Source of the DNA: Blastomyces gilchristii SLH14081
Taxonomy: Eukaryota; Ascomycota; Eurotiomycetes; Onygenales; Ajellomycetaceae
DNA length: 64,000 nucleotides
Assembly: GCF_000003855.2 (NCBI RefSeq)
Contig: NW_003101671.1
Coordinates: 655,817-719,816, forward strand
Direction of reading: 5' to 3'
The stretch's first letter is position 1, and each line of letters begins with the position of its first letter. This document shows positions 23,122 through 35,398 of this stretch, in pieces. Position numbers and translations under genes: made by a program. The notes below the pieces were generated by a model. The model did no database searches. It had not been told where the DNA came from and saw nothing but the letters and a program-made list of their open reading frames with translations.

Positions 23122-24099
23122 GTCATCAGTGTATCTAGACTTCAACATCAAGTCTCACCCTTGTACTACTCCTCTTAATCTGACTCATCTCTGACAGAAT
23201 AATATAAAAAGATACCTCAGCAACAGCATTCAATACATAATCAGCAGACAATAAGTCAACAGCATATCAACAACTATAAAATCAGTATATCTCAAGGTCT
23301 GACTGAGTCTTTGATCCCTGCACAGTGAGATATATTAAATCTAGCTTTAATACCTCAATATTCAATAGATTCTGCAAGGGATTGAGAACAGCAACACTAG
23401 GTTTCTATTGAATTTGAGAATTAACTCTATATTAATATAATCATTGACAAAGTCTTCTATTTTAAGATATAAATAACCAGTTCCTCTACATCTCACTGAT
23501 AATATTTATATTATTATATAGAAACAGACTTATATTCTCTATAATATCAAGATTCTGAAGAGGGAAAGTCTTGATAGAGAGTATACAGTAGTACATATCT
23601 TAGCAGTTTCTATCTCATTCTTCTGCAGCAGTTAATGCAAAAAAAAGATCTTAGAAATAGTTTTTTACTTCTCTTGAAAAAGTAAGGTGTTTTTCTCTGA
23701 GTTTTATACAATATTCTTACAAAGAATAAAAAACAGAGCTGTTTTCTGTCATAATTTCATATTCTTTTAAGTAAGAATTACTTTTTCAGTAACTGAAGAC
23801 CTTTCATTAATACTTAATTTTTTTTACACTCTTTATTAACTGATTTGAGTTGCACACTTGTTGTGTGAGAAGAATTGAATGATTTAGAATAAAATTAAAT
23901 AGTTTTAATCAATTTCTCTGCAAAAAATTGATTTATTTTTTATCAGTTTTTCTCTTAAAAACTGTCATATCATCTGATTTATTATTAATTGATATCATAC
24001 TCTTTCTCACTGTATCTCAAGAAAGAGATTGTAAAGATTTTATTGATTTATCTCAAAAATCAATTTTAGTTTATTAGATTCTCTTCAAAAATCTAATCT
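23122..24099. other. AT-rich spacer; contains diverged copy of 16,738-16,845
   Basis: The first 130 bp, from about 23,136, repeat the normal-GC block near 16,738-16,845 (shared CAAGTCTCACCCTTGTAC and AAAAAGATACC), but with RIP-type changes. The rest has no readable domain and leads into the 5' region of LINE copy 2, whose exact start I cannot place. Confidence 0.5.
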
Positions 24100-24161
24100 A
24101 GTTACTGAACTAGTGTGAAAAAAATCAGGTGTTTTATACACAAAAGTCTTTTATTCTTCTT

Positions 24162-24243
24162 TTGAAACAGTCTGACCAACTTTTCAATTGAAAATAGACT
24201 TAGAAATATCTCAATTGAAACAGTCTGATCAACTTTTCATTGA
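24162..24243 (+). repeat. Tandem repeat in LINE 5' region
   Basis: TTGAAACAGTCTGAYCAACT followed by TTTCA occurs at 24,162 and again at 24,215, a 53-bp period immediately upstream of the ORF1 start. This resembles the promoter monomers of some LINE 5' UTRs, but two units are too few to be sure. Confidence 0.6.
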
Positions 24244-24252
24244 GTGAGAACA

Positions 24253-25854
24253 ATGAGTTCAAAAATACACTCAGTTGATGTGGAAAAAGATGCTTTCTCA
24301 AGTGCTATTTCTGAGATTGAAATTCTGAAGAGAAGAAAGAAAGAAGAAATAGAGAAACAACAAGTTCTTGAAATACAGGAACTTGAAAAAGCAAGCAAGA
24401 TTCTTGAAAAGCAGTGTCTGAGTGAGATGAATAAAGAAGTTCTGTTAATTCTTCATACTCAGGCTAGACAACTACAGAAGATAATCAAGTTCAAACTTGA
24501 AATCTCAAACATAGTTCAAAAAACATTGAAAATTCCTTGTATAATCACTGACTCTTCATCTTGCTCTTCTTCTTTTTTTTCTACTTCTTCTTCTTCTTTG
24601 AATCAGAAGAAAACATATGCTCAAGCAGCTGAATCTACTGTCTCTAAACCTGCTGTCTCAAAACCTGCTCAAAATCCTGAGAAAACTGAGAAGAATACTG
24701 CTCATACCTCTATTCATAGAAAAGTGAAAAAGAAAATGTAAAAAGAGAAAAACTTTCAAATCTTCAGAAATAGAAGACTTATTCTTAAAGTCTCAAATCA
24801 GGATATTCTGCAAAGAAACAAGCTAAACTCAAATCTCATTTTCAGAATTAGAAATGAAATTAATCAGCAGTTCTTTTCTCAGTTGATAACTGATATTGAA
24901 GTTCAAAAATCAGTTATAGCTTCAATTGAGCTATCATTCTTTGAAAACTTCATCATTCTGACTACAATGTCTGAATTCAGTACTGAATTCCTTATTCAGA
25001 ATGAGAATCTCTGAAAGTTAGCAGTAGAATCTTTGCTAAACACAACAATTCTATCTGAGAGAGATGAAAAGTGAGACAAATTCATTCTTCATGATATTTC
25101 AGTTGAAATTTTTGACTGTGAAGAAGAAATGCTACTTCTCAAAAATGAATTGAAAGAATACAACTCTATTCAACTGAGAAAGAAGTCTGTATGACTAAAT
25201 TCAATTGAGTTCAGACAAAGCAGGAGAAATGCCTCTGTTCTAGTATATACAAAAACACTTGAACAGTCAAAGATCTCTGAAGTAAGAGTAGCAGATTTGA
25301 AAATGAGAGTTCATGAATACAAAGACTCAAGAATGAATCTCAAAGCTCAAACACAGTGTTCAAACTGTCAAAGATATGAATACTTTGCAATCTCATATTT
25401 TAGAGACTCAAAATATGCATTCTGTGTCAGAGATCATAAAACTAGTGAGCATAAATATGAAACATGCTCAAAAAGAGATGAAATATGTCAACACACTCTG
25501 CTTAAGTGCTCTAATTGTAAAGAAAAACATGCATCTAGCTCAAAAGAATGTATGTTTGCTCCTAGAACTCAAAAGAACTGAAGAAAAGATGAAGCTCAAA
25601 GTCAATCTAGAACTGAAGAGAAGAGTCAAGCCAGTAAACTTACAACTGCAAGCTCAAAAAGAAGAAACTCTCAACTATTTAAATCTTTAAACTTCAATTC
25701 TTCAGTTAAATGTAAACAGAATTTGAATTCTCAAACTTCTGTTAAGATTAGAGAATTGAGAAATGACTCTGATGATAAACTAGATATAATGCAAGTAGTT
25801 GAGATTCCTACTTTTAAAAATAGTTATAATCTACTATCTGATGATAGTGACTAA
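24253..25854 (+). pseudogene. LINE ORF1 (Gag-like, zinc knuckles)
   Basis: ORF1 RNA-binding protein. The N-terminal part (24,253-24,741) is rich in Lys, Glu and Leu heptad-like stretches and Ser runs, probably coiled coil. The C-terminal part (about 25,297-25,581) has three cysteine-histidine knuckles, the last reading CSNCKEKHASSSKEC. A TAA at 24,739-24,741 (likely CAA originally) and several TGA codons break it. The frame ends at 25,852-25,854. It would coat the LINE RNA; this copy cannot. Confidence 0.82.
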
Positions 25855-25884
25855 ATCCTACTCTATCTCTACTCTCTTTTAATA

Positions 25885-28800
25885 TGAATATATAACAAAA
25901 ACAACAAAAAAAGTTTAAAAACTCTTCAAAAATCACATTTATTCAAAATAATGTGAATAGAAACTCAAATTATATTTATTCTTATCTTCAAATTGCATTT
26001 GAATAAAAAGTTGATTTTATACTACTTCAGAAACTGAATTTTGATGCTGAGTAAAATTACATCATTTCTCATTCAAGCTACTACTGCTTTCTATCTCAAA
26101 AGTCTGAGATAAAGTCAAGAGTAGTAATCTATGAAAGAAAGAGATCAAGATATCAATTTAATCTAAGATTTAATATCATGTCTGACTCTGATATTCTGGT
26201 GAGTGATATTATAGATAAAGAAAATGAGTTTGATACTATACAGCTCATAAATATCTATAATAAAAAGTCATTGAAGAAAAATAATAATATCTGAACAATT
26301 AATAGAGGATTTCTGAACATAACTTCATCAAGAAACTCTATAATTGCAGGAGATTTCAATGCACATCATCTCTGATGAAATTCAGAATACAAGAGAGCAG
26401 TGAGAGCTGATAATCTGGTTAAATGAATCTTTGAGCATTCAATAGATTTGGTTAATAAGTCTGATCAACAAACATTCTTTAGAAAAGGCATGAAACAGAA
26501 GTCTATTATAGATTTAATCTTCATGTCATAAAATCTAATAAAAAGAAGACTTGTAAACTGATTTATTGATTCAAATGAGACATCAGAATCAGATCATGAG
26601 ATTATTCAATTTGATATTGAACTGAGTGAAAAATAAATGAGTGAAAATCCTCTTCTCTCTAATCAGTATAACTTTGAAAAAGCTGATTGAAAAGCAGTTG
26701 AAGAAAGTATAAAACTGTTAAAATCTGAAAGATAGAATGAGTTATATTGAAATTCTGATCAAGATATCTCAAATGAAATGCTTGAGAATAGAGTGAAGCT
26801 TATTACATCTATTATTCTAACAAGTGTTAGAGATAATATTTCAAAGAGAAAATCTTCTGAGTATTCAAAATCTTGATGAAATGAGAATATCTCATCTAAA
26901 AGAAAAGAATTAGCTACTGCTAGAAGAGATTGAAAGAATGATATAATATCTGATGAAGAGTTCAAAGCTGTCAGAAATGAATATTTTTCAGATATTAAAA
27001 GAGCTAAAACAGACTGCTGGAATAAATTTCTTAAAGAAGCATAAGAGAAGAAAGTTTTTAAAGCTTTTAACTATACTAAAACAAGAAGTGTAGCAAAACT
27101 TTCAGTCTTAGAATATGAGTTTCAGAATGAATCATATACAGCAAACTCTTTTGAGAAAAAATGTCAAGCTTTTATAAGAATTCTCTTTCAGAACTCATCA
27201 GATTCAGATTCAGATTCAGAGAAAGAGAATATATCACTTCTCAACTACATTGATGAAAATGACTGAGAATGACCTGATCTTACACTAGATGAATTAGAGT
27301 CAGCTATCTTCTCAAGTTCTGTTAAAACTGCTGCAGATCCTGATTCAATTAATCACTTCATTATTCAAAATACATATTCCTACTTAAAGAATGAATATTT
27401 TGAGCTCTTTTTCAATCTCTTGAAAAATGAATATCATTCTGAATGCTGGAGAGAAGCCACTGAAATGATTCTTACAAAGCCTAATAGAAAAACTTCAATT
27501 TCTAAGTCATATAGAGTAATATCTCTATTGAACTGCCTAGAAAAGGTTTTAGAAAAGATAATAGCTACTTGACTATCTTTTATAAGCTCTATAAGTGATT
27601 CTCTTTTTTTCAGTGAATAAATGAGAGATAGAAAACAGTATTCTGCAATTGACACTGTTCTCTCAGTTATTCATGATATTCAAATAGCAAAGCATGAGAG
27701 TCTGGTCTCAACTGCAGTTTTTATTGATATAAAAGAAGCATTTGATTATGTTTCAAAGTCAAAGTTAATTCAGACATTGAAGATATTAAAACTGCCACTT
27801 TCTCTAATAAAATGAGTTAACTGTTTTATATCTAAAAGAATTATACAACTCTTCTTTGATGAAATGAAATAAGACAAGACTGAGATAAAAATAGAAGTAT
27901 CACAGAGATCTTCAATCTCACTCATTTTATTTACAATATACACTGCATATCTATTCAAAAATAGAAATATGAGAATAGTGTGATCTCTGAGTTATATGAA
28001 TGATATTGATCTAGTCTACAGCTTAAAAACTATCAAAGAGAATTTGAAAGTAATTGAAGAAGCTGTAAAGGAAATCTTTGTTAGAGCAGATATTAATCAA
28101 ATTTAATTTGATATGAATAAAACTGAGTTAATGCATTTCTTTTCTAGATTCAATGAGAAAGAACTATCTCTAACCCTTTTAAATAGAGAGATTAAACCCA
28201 GTGTAAATATCAAATGATTAGAAGTATGATTAAACTCCAAGTTGAATTTTAAATATTACATTCAATAAAGAACTGTCAAGGCAGAAAGACTATTGAATAA
28301 CATAATCAGACTATCAAATACAGAGAGAGGTCTATTCTTCCAGGCTATGAGACAGTTATATATAGCCTGTATTACATAAGTAGCTGATTATGAAGTTCAA
28401 GTTTGATGAAATAATCAAGAGAATTTCACTGAACTCTTTCAAAGTCTGTAAAACAGAGTCTTGAGAAGAATTCTGAGAGCATTCAAATCATCTTCTATTA
28501 AAGCAATGAAAATTGAAGCTTCAATTTCTTCTCCTGCTATTAGATTTGAAAAGGCCTGTATGAACTATGCTCTGAGAGTTGTAAAGATGAGCTCAAATCA
28601 TATAATCAGAGAAAGAGTCTCTTCTTCATTTCTATCAATTAACTCTGGAAATGAACTGAATTGAAATAGATTTCTTGATTGAAATGAAAATAATTCTTCA
28701 AAGAAAATACCTTCTCAACTGTACAGACTATGCTCTCTGATTAAAAATCAATTTTCTTCTTTAAATATTGAAAAAGTTGATCATGAGAAGTTATCTCTCT

Positions 28801-29846
28801 GATGAGAAAAGCTTGAATCTCTTATAGACTTACAAATAAGTGAACTATCAAAAGAGAAAGAATATGAACAGTATTTGAAGAGAATTTCTACAATCAATAT
28901 AAAAGACTCTATTCTGATTTATTCAGATGGCTCAAAAAATGAGAACTTGAATAGATTAGGCGCAGGCATTGCTTATACTGAAGATAATATCAATTTTATC
29001 TCAGATTTCTGAAATCTAGGCTGTGAATGTGAAGTCTTTGATGCTGAACTATTTGCAATAGTGAAAGCTTTCAAACTCATTGAAATAAAATCTCATAAAA
29101 GAGGAAATTGTTTGAAAGAGATATGAATATTCTCTGATAGTCAAGCTGCTTTAAAAAGACTTAGAAATAGTCAGATTCATAATGATTAAATGAATCTTGA
29201 ACTGATCTTAAACTCTGTTTTAAAAATTCAAAAGAGAAGAATATCAAAGCTGATAATTCATCTGCACTGAGTTCCTGCTCATATGAATATTCATGGCAAT
29301 GAATTGGCTGATTCAGCTGCAAAAAAGAGTGCAGAATTAAGCAGATCTATTCAAAAAATTATGTCCTGGTGTTTTATAAAGAGAAAAATAAAAGAATCTT
29401 GTTTAGATAAGTGAAATGAAAGCTGGCAGAAACAAAAGAAGAGTATACATTATTCAAGATTTGAAACAAAACTCAAGTGGAAATCTTGTTCAATTAAATA
29501 TAAAAAGAAAATATTCTCATCTATAATATAGCTGAAACTAGGACATGGCTATTTCAAATCTTATATACAAAGATTTGATGATAGATTTAACTCAATAGAA
29601 TGCTCATTCTGCAATACAAATGAGAATTCTGAGCATATTATAATGTACTGTGCATTATACAATAGTCTCAGAGTCAGATTGAAAGAGAAGTATGATCTAA
29701 ATCAATTAAATATGAGATTCTTATTCTCAACTGAGACAGGAATTAAATACTTAATAGACTTTCTATCAGAAACTCAAGCAGCTATAAGAAAATGACTAAA
29801 TTCAGAATTATCTGAATATGAAGAGAAGGAAATCAACCAGATATAG
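25885..29846 (+). pseudogene. LINE ORF2 (endonuclease-RT-RNase H), copy 2
   Basis: Apurinic-endonuclease-like domain with IIAGDFNAHH at about 26,340-26,370 and a DLIFMS end near 26,525. The RT runs from about 27,000; FIDIKEAFDYV is at about 27,720 and the active-site box is mutated to YMND at 27,993-28,004. RNase H blocks IYSDGSKN (about 28,920) and FSDSQAAL (about 29,135) follow, with a TAA at 29,187-29,189. A CCHC knuckle closes the protein. The RT frame start cannot be placed exactly because of stops. Confidence 0.85.
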
Positions 29847-30137
29847 TCTGTTAAAACAGCTATATACTATCTTTTAATAATTTGTTTTGTTACAGTCTTT
29901 CTTTACTTTATCTTTTTCTTTCAATTCCTTTCTATCTATCTATTTAATGTGTCTATCTTTAAGACTGTGTTCTCTTTTCCTTTGTCATGATATTGTCAAA
30001 TGGTTTCAAAGTATCAGAAGATGTTAAAACACTGCAATTTGTAAACAGTTTTTGTATTCTGAGCTGGAATTTTCTGATTTTGCATATCTGAAATTGATGA
30101 ATGTATAATAGTTAACTTTACAGATATAGGAAAAACC

Positions 30138-30158
30138 CTGAGAACTAAAAGTTCTCAG
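30138..30158 (+). repeat. 3'-terminal hairpin of LINE copy 2
   Basis: CTGAGAACT, AAA loop, AGTTCTCAG. Same stem as in copy 1 (10,144-10,163). The element ends 60 bp later in (AAT)n up to about 30,220. Confidence 0.75.
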
Positions 30159-30222
30159 GTAGATGTCATAGTCTCTGACTGCATACATCTATAATTGAAG
30201 AATAATAATAATAATAATAATT

Positions 30223-33200
30223 GTATTATTATTATCATTCAATTATTTCTTTCTGATCTCTTTCAAATCAATTCTTTTGACAAAATCTTCAAATGCAGGC
30301 TTTGTCAGTGACTTGATGAGTCTGTCAGCTATGTTCACTGTAGAATCAACATGTTTCATCATGATTTCTTCTTTTTCAATCAAGTCATGAAGAATATAAT
30401 ATCTAATCTCAATGTGATATGATCTTTATATTAAGAATTTCCTCTTTGCTAGATCAATTGCTCTCTTATTATCAACTTATAGATGTGAGTATATTTTCAC
30501 TTTTTCATCATTCATCAACCTAGTATCATATAACATATTATTCAATCAGATTATCTCATAAGCTGTATCACTAGCTGCAATATATTCAGCTTCTGTGATT
30601 AATTTGATAATAGATGTCTGTCTCTGTAACTGTCATGAGATCAGTGACTCATTAATCAATATAACATAGTCAGTAGTTGATTTGTATTAAGGATTCACCT
30701 CTGTTCAGTCTGAATCACAGTATATTACAGAACTCAGGTCATCTTCTATCTCCTTCTTATACAATATATCATGGTTTTTTATCTTCTTGACATAACATAG
30801 GACATGCTTCAACACTGCTCAACATGCTTTGTGTGAACACAAGTTAAAACATGAGAGATAGTTGACTGTGAATGCCAGATCTGACCAGCTGCTTGAGATC
30901 AAATACTGCAATGATCTCAATTCTTGACAATATCTCATAGCTGTAAAGTCATCATTCAATTCCCTTCTCTTATCAGGTGAGAATTTCAGTTATATACTGA
31001 CTGTCATCAGAGTGTCAGCTGAATTTATCTTATTCATGCTGAAATCTTCAAGAATCTTCTCAATATAATAGCTCTGTGTAACTGCTAGATCATCATTTCT
31101 CTGATATTTAATCTTCATTTCAAGATATAACTTGATCTCTTCAATATTCTTTGTCTCAAATCTCTTTATACTCTTCTTTAATACTCAGTCTAATTGCTGT
31201 TCTTGAGATTCTGTCATCTGACAATCATTAACATGTAATATCAGATAGATCTTGTGAACAGAGTAATATAGAAATCTGCTGTTATAAGATGATATCTTGA
31301 ATCTCAATGTGATGAGATGTTCTGTTACTAGAAAATATCATATTCTTATAACTTGCTTCATTTTATATAGACTCTGATAAAGTAGTCTTATCAAGTTCTC
31401 TCTGTCATACTTAACATCTGTGAGTAGTTGCATATAGATCATCTCATTCTGTGATAGTATGTCATTTAAAAATGCAGATACATAGTCAATTCATTTGATC
31501 TTTCATTCTTTGACAGTTGATATAGTAAATAAACTGTATGATGTAGGCCCTGATATCACTGCAGCATATGATCTTGTATAATAAATACTCTGCTATTACA
31601 AGAATCTTCTAATCACTCAGTGAGCTCTAAAACAGATAATCTTTCTCTTATTATTGAATTTTCAATCATATACTTATTTATCTGTAAGAATATTCATTTC
31701 CAGAGCCTTCTCAATAATAATATATATCTTCTTCTATTTAAATATCTTACTCTTCTTTTTCATTGTCTCATATCAATAGTCTCAGTCTGAGCTTCTTTTA
31801 ACTTCTGTTAGTGTAGTTGATCAGTCTGTCAGAATACTTAGAACAGAATTATTCTTATTAATAGAGTCTTCAGACTCTTCATTCATGACAAGCTGTATCT
31901 CATTATCTAGAAGATAGATTGAATCAATTACACTCTCTAAGTTCTCATTAATAATTATCTTTAAAATATCTGACTTTTTCTTCACTAGGTGTTATAGTAA
32001 GCAGTACTGTCATCTCTCTCTGACATTCAGAATATTTAATTTATTAGATAATTCATTGAATTCTCTCACTGTATTTACAGATGTATTTACACCTATGTCA
32101 AGAGCTTCATCAAATATGACATCTCATACAATCTCAAGATGATGTGCAACAGAATCTCACACATGATATTAATGTAATTCTTAATATTCAATCAGCTGTT
32201 ATTTCTTGCTGTCAGTTCTATCTGTGAGCTTATTCAACACTTTCAAATTCTTCTTATAGATCTTACACTCTCATCTCTGTATTCAATGAACAGAAGATTG
32301 CATCTCAGTTCAAGCTTTAAAAGATGTAAGTGATGTTTCTTTCTTACATTTAAATATCTTTATTGATGTTGAAGATGTGTTAATCATCATAATTACAGCT
32401 TATATTACTTCATTTCAAAGTTCTCTTTCTAATTCACTATTAAATAGTAGGCTTCATGTCTTTTCTGCAACTATTCAATTCATATGTTTCACTGAGTCAT
32501 TCAATTGTAATATATCAGATATAGTCATTTCATATGCTATTTCTTTGCTCTGACAGTAGATCTTAAGTTCTTGACTTTTGAACTCTTCTTCATCATCTCA
32601 GTGTAGAGTTTCAACTTAATATTATATAGTTATCTTAATATCTGTAATGAAATTTATTAATCTTACAGTAGATTCTCTCTTTCTTATCATAAGAATTGCT
32701 TATCTATAACAGATTGTATTATCTGTTATACTCAATCAGTAGCTTACACTCTCTTTAGTGAGAGTGTTATTCTCATCAAAAAGTGTTTTTTCATTCTCTG
32801 TCAGATTGATGAAGAATCTCATTACTGACTTAACAGCTCATATTATAGATATGAAGATTGAATGTGTTATTTTTATCTGAACACAGACTTTACAGAATAA
32901 TAAAGCTTATTGATTAATAATTCTTATTTCTAGATGTGAATCTGCTACTATTTTTGTAATATCTATGAGATTTAGATATTCTAGCTTTTAATATCATTGC
33001 ATTATTGTAAGTTCTATAATCTTTATATTATTTCTTTTAGATAGTATTAATATTGTGTCATCTTTCATCTGTAATATATTCACAGGTTCAAAATCATCAT
33101 TAAGTATAGCAAACCAGATCAAGTCTCTGTATATAATCAGTCTTTTCATCTCATAGATATCATTCTCATTTAATCTTACTGTAAATGAGAACATGCACTC

Positions 33201-34999
33201 AGGAGATATAATTAACATAGTATGATTATTCTCATATATCAACTACTTATAGATATAACTCTGATATACAAGCTTACTTATACTCATGAGATTCACTTCT
33301 AACTTCAGAATATAGCAGATATTATTTATCAGTATATTCATCTCTTTCACTTAAATCTTCATATCTTCTATAGCTGCAGTAGAGATTACTGTTTCATCTG
33401 TTATTTTTAACATCACTTTCATCTTCTGAGATTTTGTCATGATAAGATCTCTGTGAGGTGTGACATGAGTGTCTGATTCAGAGTCTAGAATTCAGATATC
33501 TTTTTCTGTCTGATCACTTACATAGGCCTTTTTCTTGATATAATATACTTACTTTATAATATTATGAATAGAAGCAGTATCTGTATTCTCTGTATTTATT
33601 CTTGTTTCTATTCATATTGAAGTTTGAAGAATATTTCTCAGAGTATTTCTTTTAACAGTCAGTCTGAATATAATCAATCTTTTGATAATGATAGTAGGTT
33701 CTCACATTATTATCTTTACATTCAGGTTTGAATTCAGTGTTCTTATTCTTGTCATTGTCTTTATTCTTGTCTTTCTTATTCTTATCTTATATGTTATTGA
33801 TAGAATTTCTAGATATATCAGTATTTACTTCATTTACAGCAGAGAGCTGTAAAAGAATATCATAGTACAGACTTATAAAATCTTTCTCTAAGAGTTAAGT
33901 ATTATCTTTGTCAATTTGATTCATTTAATTTCTTATAAATAAGACTCAATCTCTGTTAACTTCTGTAAGCAGTCTGTTGAAAAACATAATATCTGAGATC
34001 TCATATTTTAGACAGATATAATCAGTTCTTATAATAATTAGATATTCAATGAAAGTATAATCTGAGTCTTTTAACTTAGTAGTCATACTAATCAGTTTCT
34101 TAAACAGACAGATTCTGCAGATAGCAGATCTCTCAGAAAAGTTATTCTCTATAATAGTTTATTAAGTATAAGTAGACAACTTAAATTTCTTAAGTATAGT
34201 GAAATGAGTCTTAATCTACAAGATAATTACAGACTATATATAATTATATAATCAAAAATTGTATTCTTTTCAGAAATATTACATGTTCATGATAACATTC
34301 TTATCAAGATTATTATCTTTAAGAATATTATCAGTTTCAGACTATTCTATAGTTAAAAGAATTTCCTCTCTTTATATTGAGTAGTTAATGAATTCAGTGA
34401 GAACTATTAATCTTTTGATAAGTCTTACTTAACTTCTGAATTCTTTAAGAACTTTTATTATAATAGATGTCTTCTCTTTCTATTGAAGATATTCTATCAG
34501 ATTCACTCTTATCTTATTACTTATAAAAATCTCATCTCTACTGATCTTTATATACTCAATCTCATGCTGAAGTCTTATAATTTCAAGCCTTATATAAGTC
34601 TTCTCACTCACTGAGTTATTATTATTTCAGTCACTTAAATCTTCTGTATTATCTGATATCTCACTGATATTTTCAACTGAGTCTTTATATATATTAAACT
34701 TATCAGACTGTTTCTCTGCAATAATTTCATTCAGCTTAAATACTTCAGAAGCTGTCTTTCAATTCATTATTAATATTAATAATAATCTATGATCTTGTGT
34801 TTACTACTCTGACATTTTCTCATTTTTTTATCTTGAAAATATGTATTCTTTTGTTAAGTCAGATGTCTCTCTGAATCTTAGATTAATCATGAGTTCAATT
34901 ACTTAATAAGTCATCTAGATGTGCTTGTAATGATGTGTGAAGATGTCAATTGCATGTTATTTTGCAGCTTTTCATTGTGTAGAGGGCTTCATAACCTCT
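30223..34999 (-). mobile_element. Ty1/Copia retrotransposon remnant, copy 2 (with C-terminus)
   Basis: Read on the minus strand: 5' LTR at 35,000-35,105, gag-like sequence about 33,700-34,850, integrase about 32,000-33,400, RT about 30,800-32,000 with AFLND...EMIYMQL near 31,410-31,490, and RNase H about 30,240-30,760 ending with a DRLTKSLTKPAFE-like C-terminus near 30,290. No 3' LTR is present: the C-terminus abuts the LINE tail at about 30,222. It is RIP-degraded but slightly better preserved than copy 1. A short open piece is at 32,994-33,242. Confidence 0.87.
34981..34998 (-). promoter_or_regulatory. Possible Copia primer-binding site
   Basis: Directly inside the 5' LTR, the minus strand reads GAGGTTATGAAGCCC. 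Copia and Ty5-type elements prime from a half initiator tRNA-Met, whose anticodon arm is complementary to GGTTATG...GCCC-type sites. The match here has one extra base, so the assignment is tentative. Confidence 0.4.
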
Positions 35000-35105
35000 T
35001 GAAGAATAATGTTGTTGTGTTGTATTGTAATCTAACTACGCGAGTTACACTAAATGAATAGGTTGGGGTGGCACGTGACTAGGGTAGGTGTAGTAATCAC
35101 CAACA
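35000..35105 (-). repeat. Copia 5' LTR at the island boundary (106 bp)
   Basis: Minus-strand LTR from TGTTGGTG (at 35,105) to TTCTTCA (at 35,000), with TG...CA ends and almost no RIP damage. Other copies: 15,940-16,036, 16,045-16,150, and in opposite orientation 56,449-56,529. It contains CACGTG at 35,072-35,077. Base composition switches from AT-rich to normal exactly at its outer end. Confidence 0.85.
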
Positions 35106-35398
35106 GAAATATAGTGCACGTGACCACTTTCTGTAAACGGATTAGCCTTAAAAGCTTGGACCACCGCTTAATTTGTTATATAATCAACCGGAATCTCGGT
35201 GCCAAGTTATTCCGGGAGAGTGTCATCGGGGAAAAAAATAACTTTTGAGATATTGAGGCCGGCGGAACGACATATTGCTCTGCCAAACATGAGCGCTCCC
35301 GATTTATGATCTAATTTCCTTGTCTAAGTTCTTCTAGGAACATATCTCACTTCCTTTCGGAGCTTGCCTAATTCCCAAAGGCTGCTTGAAAGAGGGTA
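35106..35398 (+). promoter_or_regulatory. RPC2 promoter / 5' UTR region
   Basis: The only 293 bp between the LTR and the RPC2 start codon. It holds a second CACGTG box at 35,117-35,122, 45 bp from the one in the LTR, and a TTATATAA-like AT stretch near 35,178. Any upstream control element farther away would have to lie in transposon sequence. Confidence 0.6.

Larger units (their letters stand above)
24100..30220 (+). mobile_element. Tad-like non-LTR retrotransposon, copy 2 (near full length)
   Basis: Contains both LINE reading frames. ORF1 with zinc knuckles is at 24,253-25,854. ORF2 has an endonuclease (about 26,290-26,640), RT (about 27,000-28,660) and RNase H (about 28,900-29,360), then a terminal CCHC knuckle, stop at 29,844-29,846, a 3' hairpin and an (AAT)n tail. 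RIP has turned many Trp codons to TGA and some Gln codons to TAA, and the RT catalytic YVDD reads YMND (27,993-28,004). The element is dead. The 5' boundary is approximate; no target-site duplication was found for this copy. Confidence 0.9.

Noticed and set aside
24253..29846. Frequent TGA at Trp positions, suggesting an altered genetic code
   Set aside because: The genes at 35-60 kb use TGG for Trp and normal stops. TGA occurs only in the AT-rich elements, as RIP of TGG predicts.
7668..35105. LINE(+)-Copia(-) order seen twice as one segmental duplication
   Set aside because: LINE copy 1 has its own target-site duplication and a different junction to its Copia neighbour, so independent insertions are simpler.
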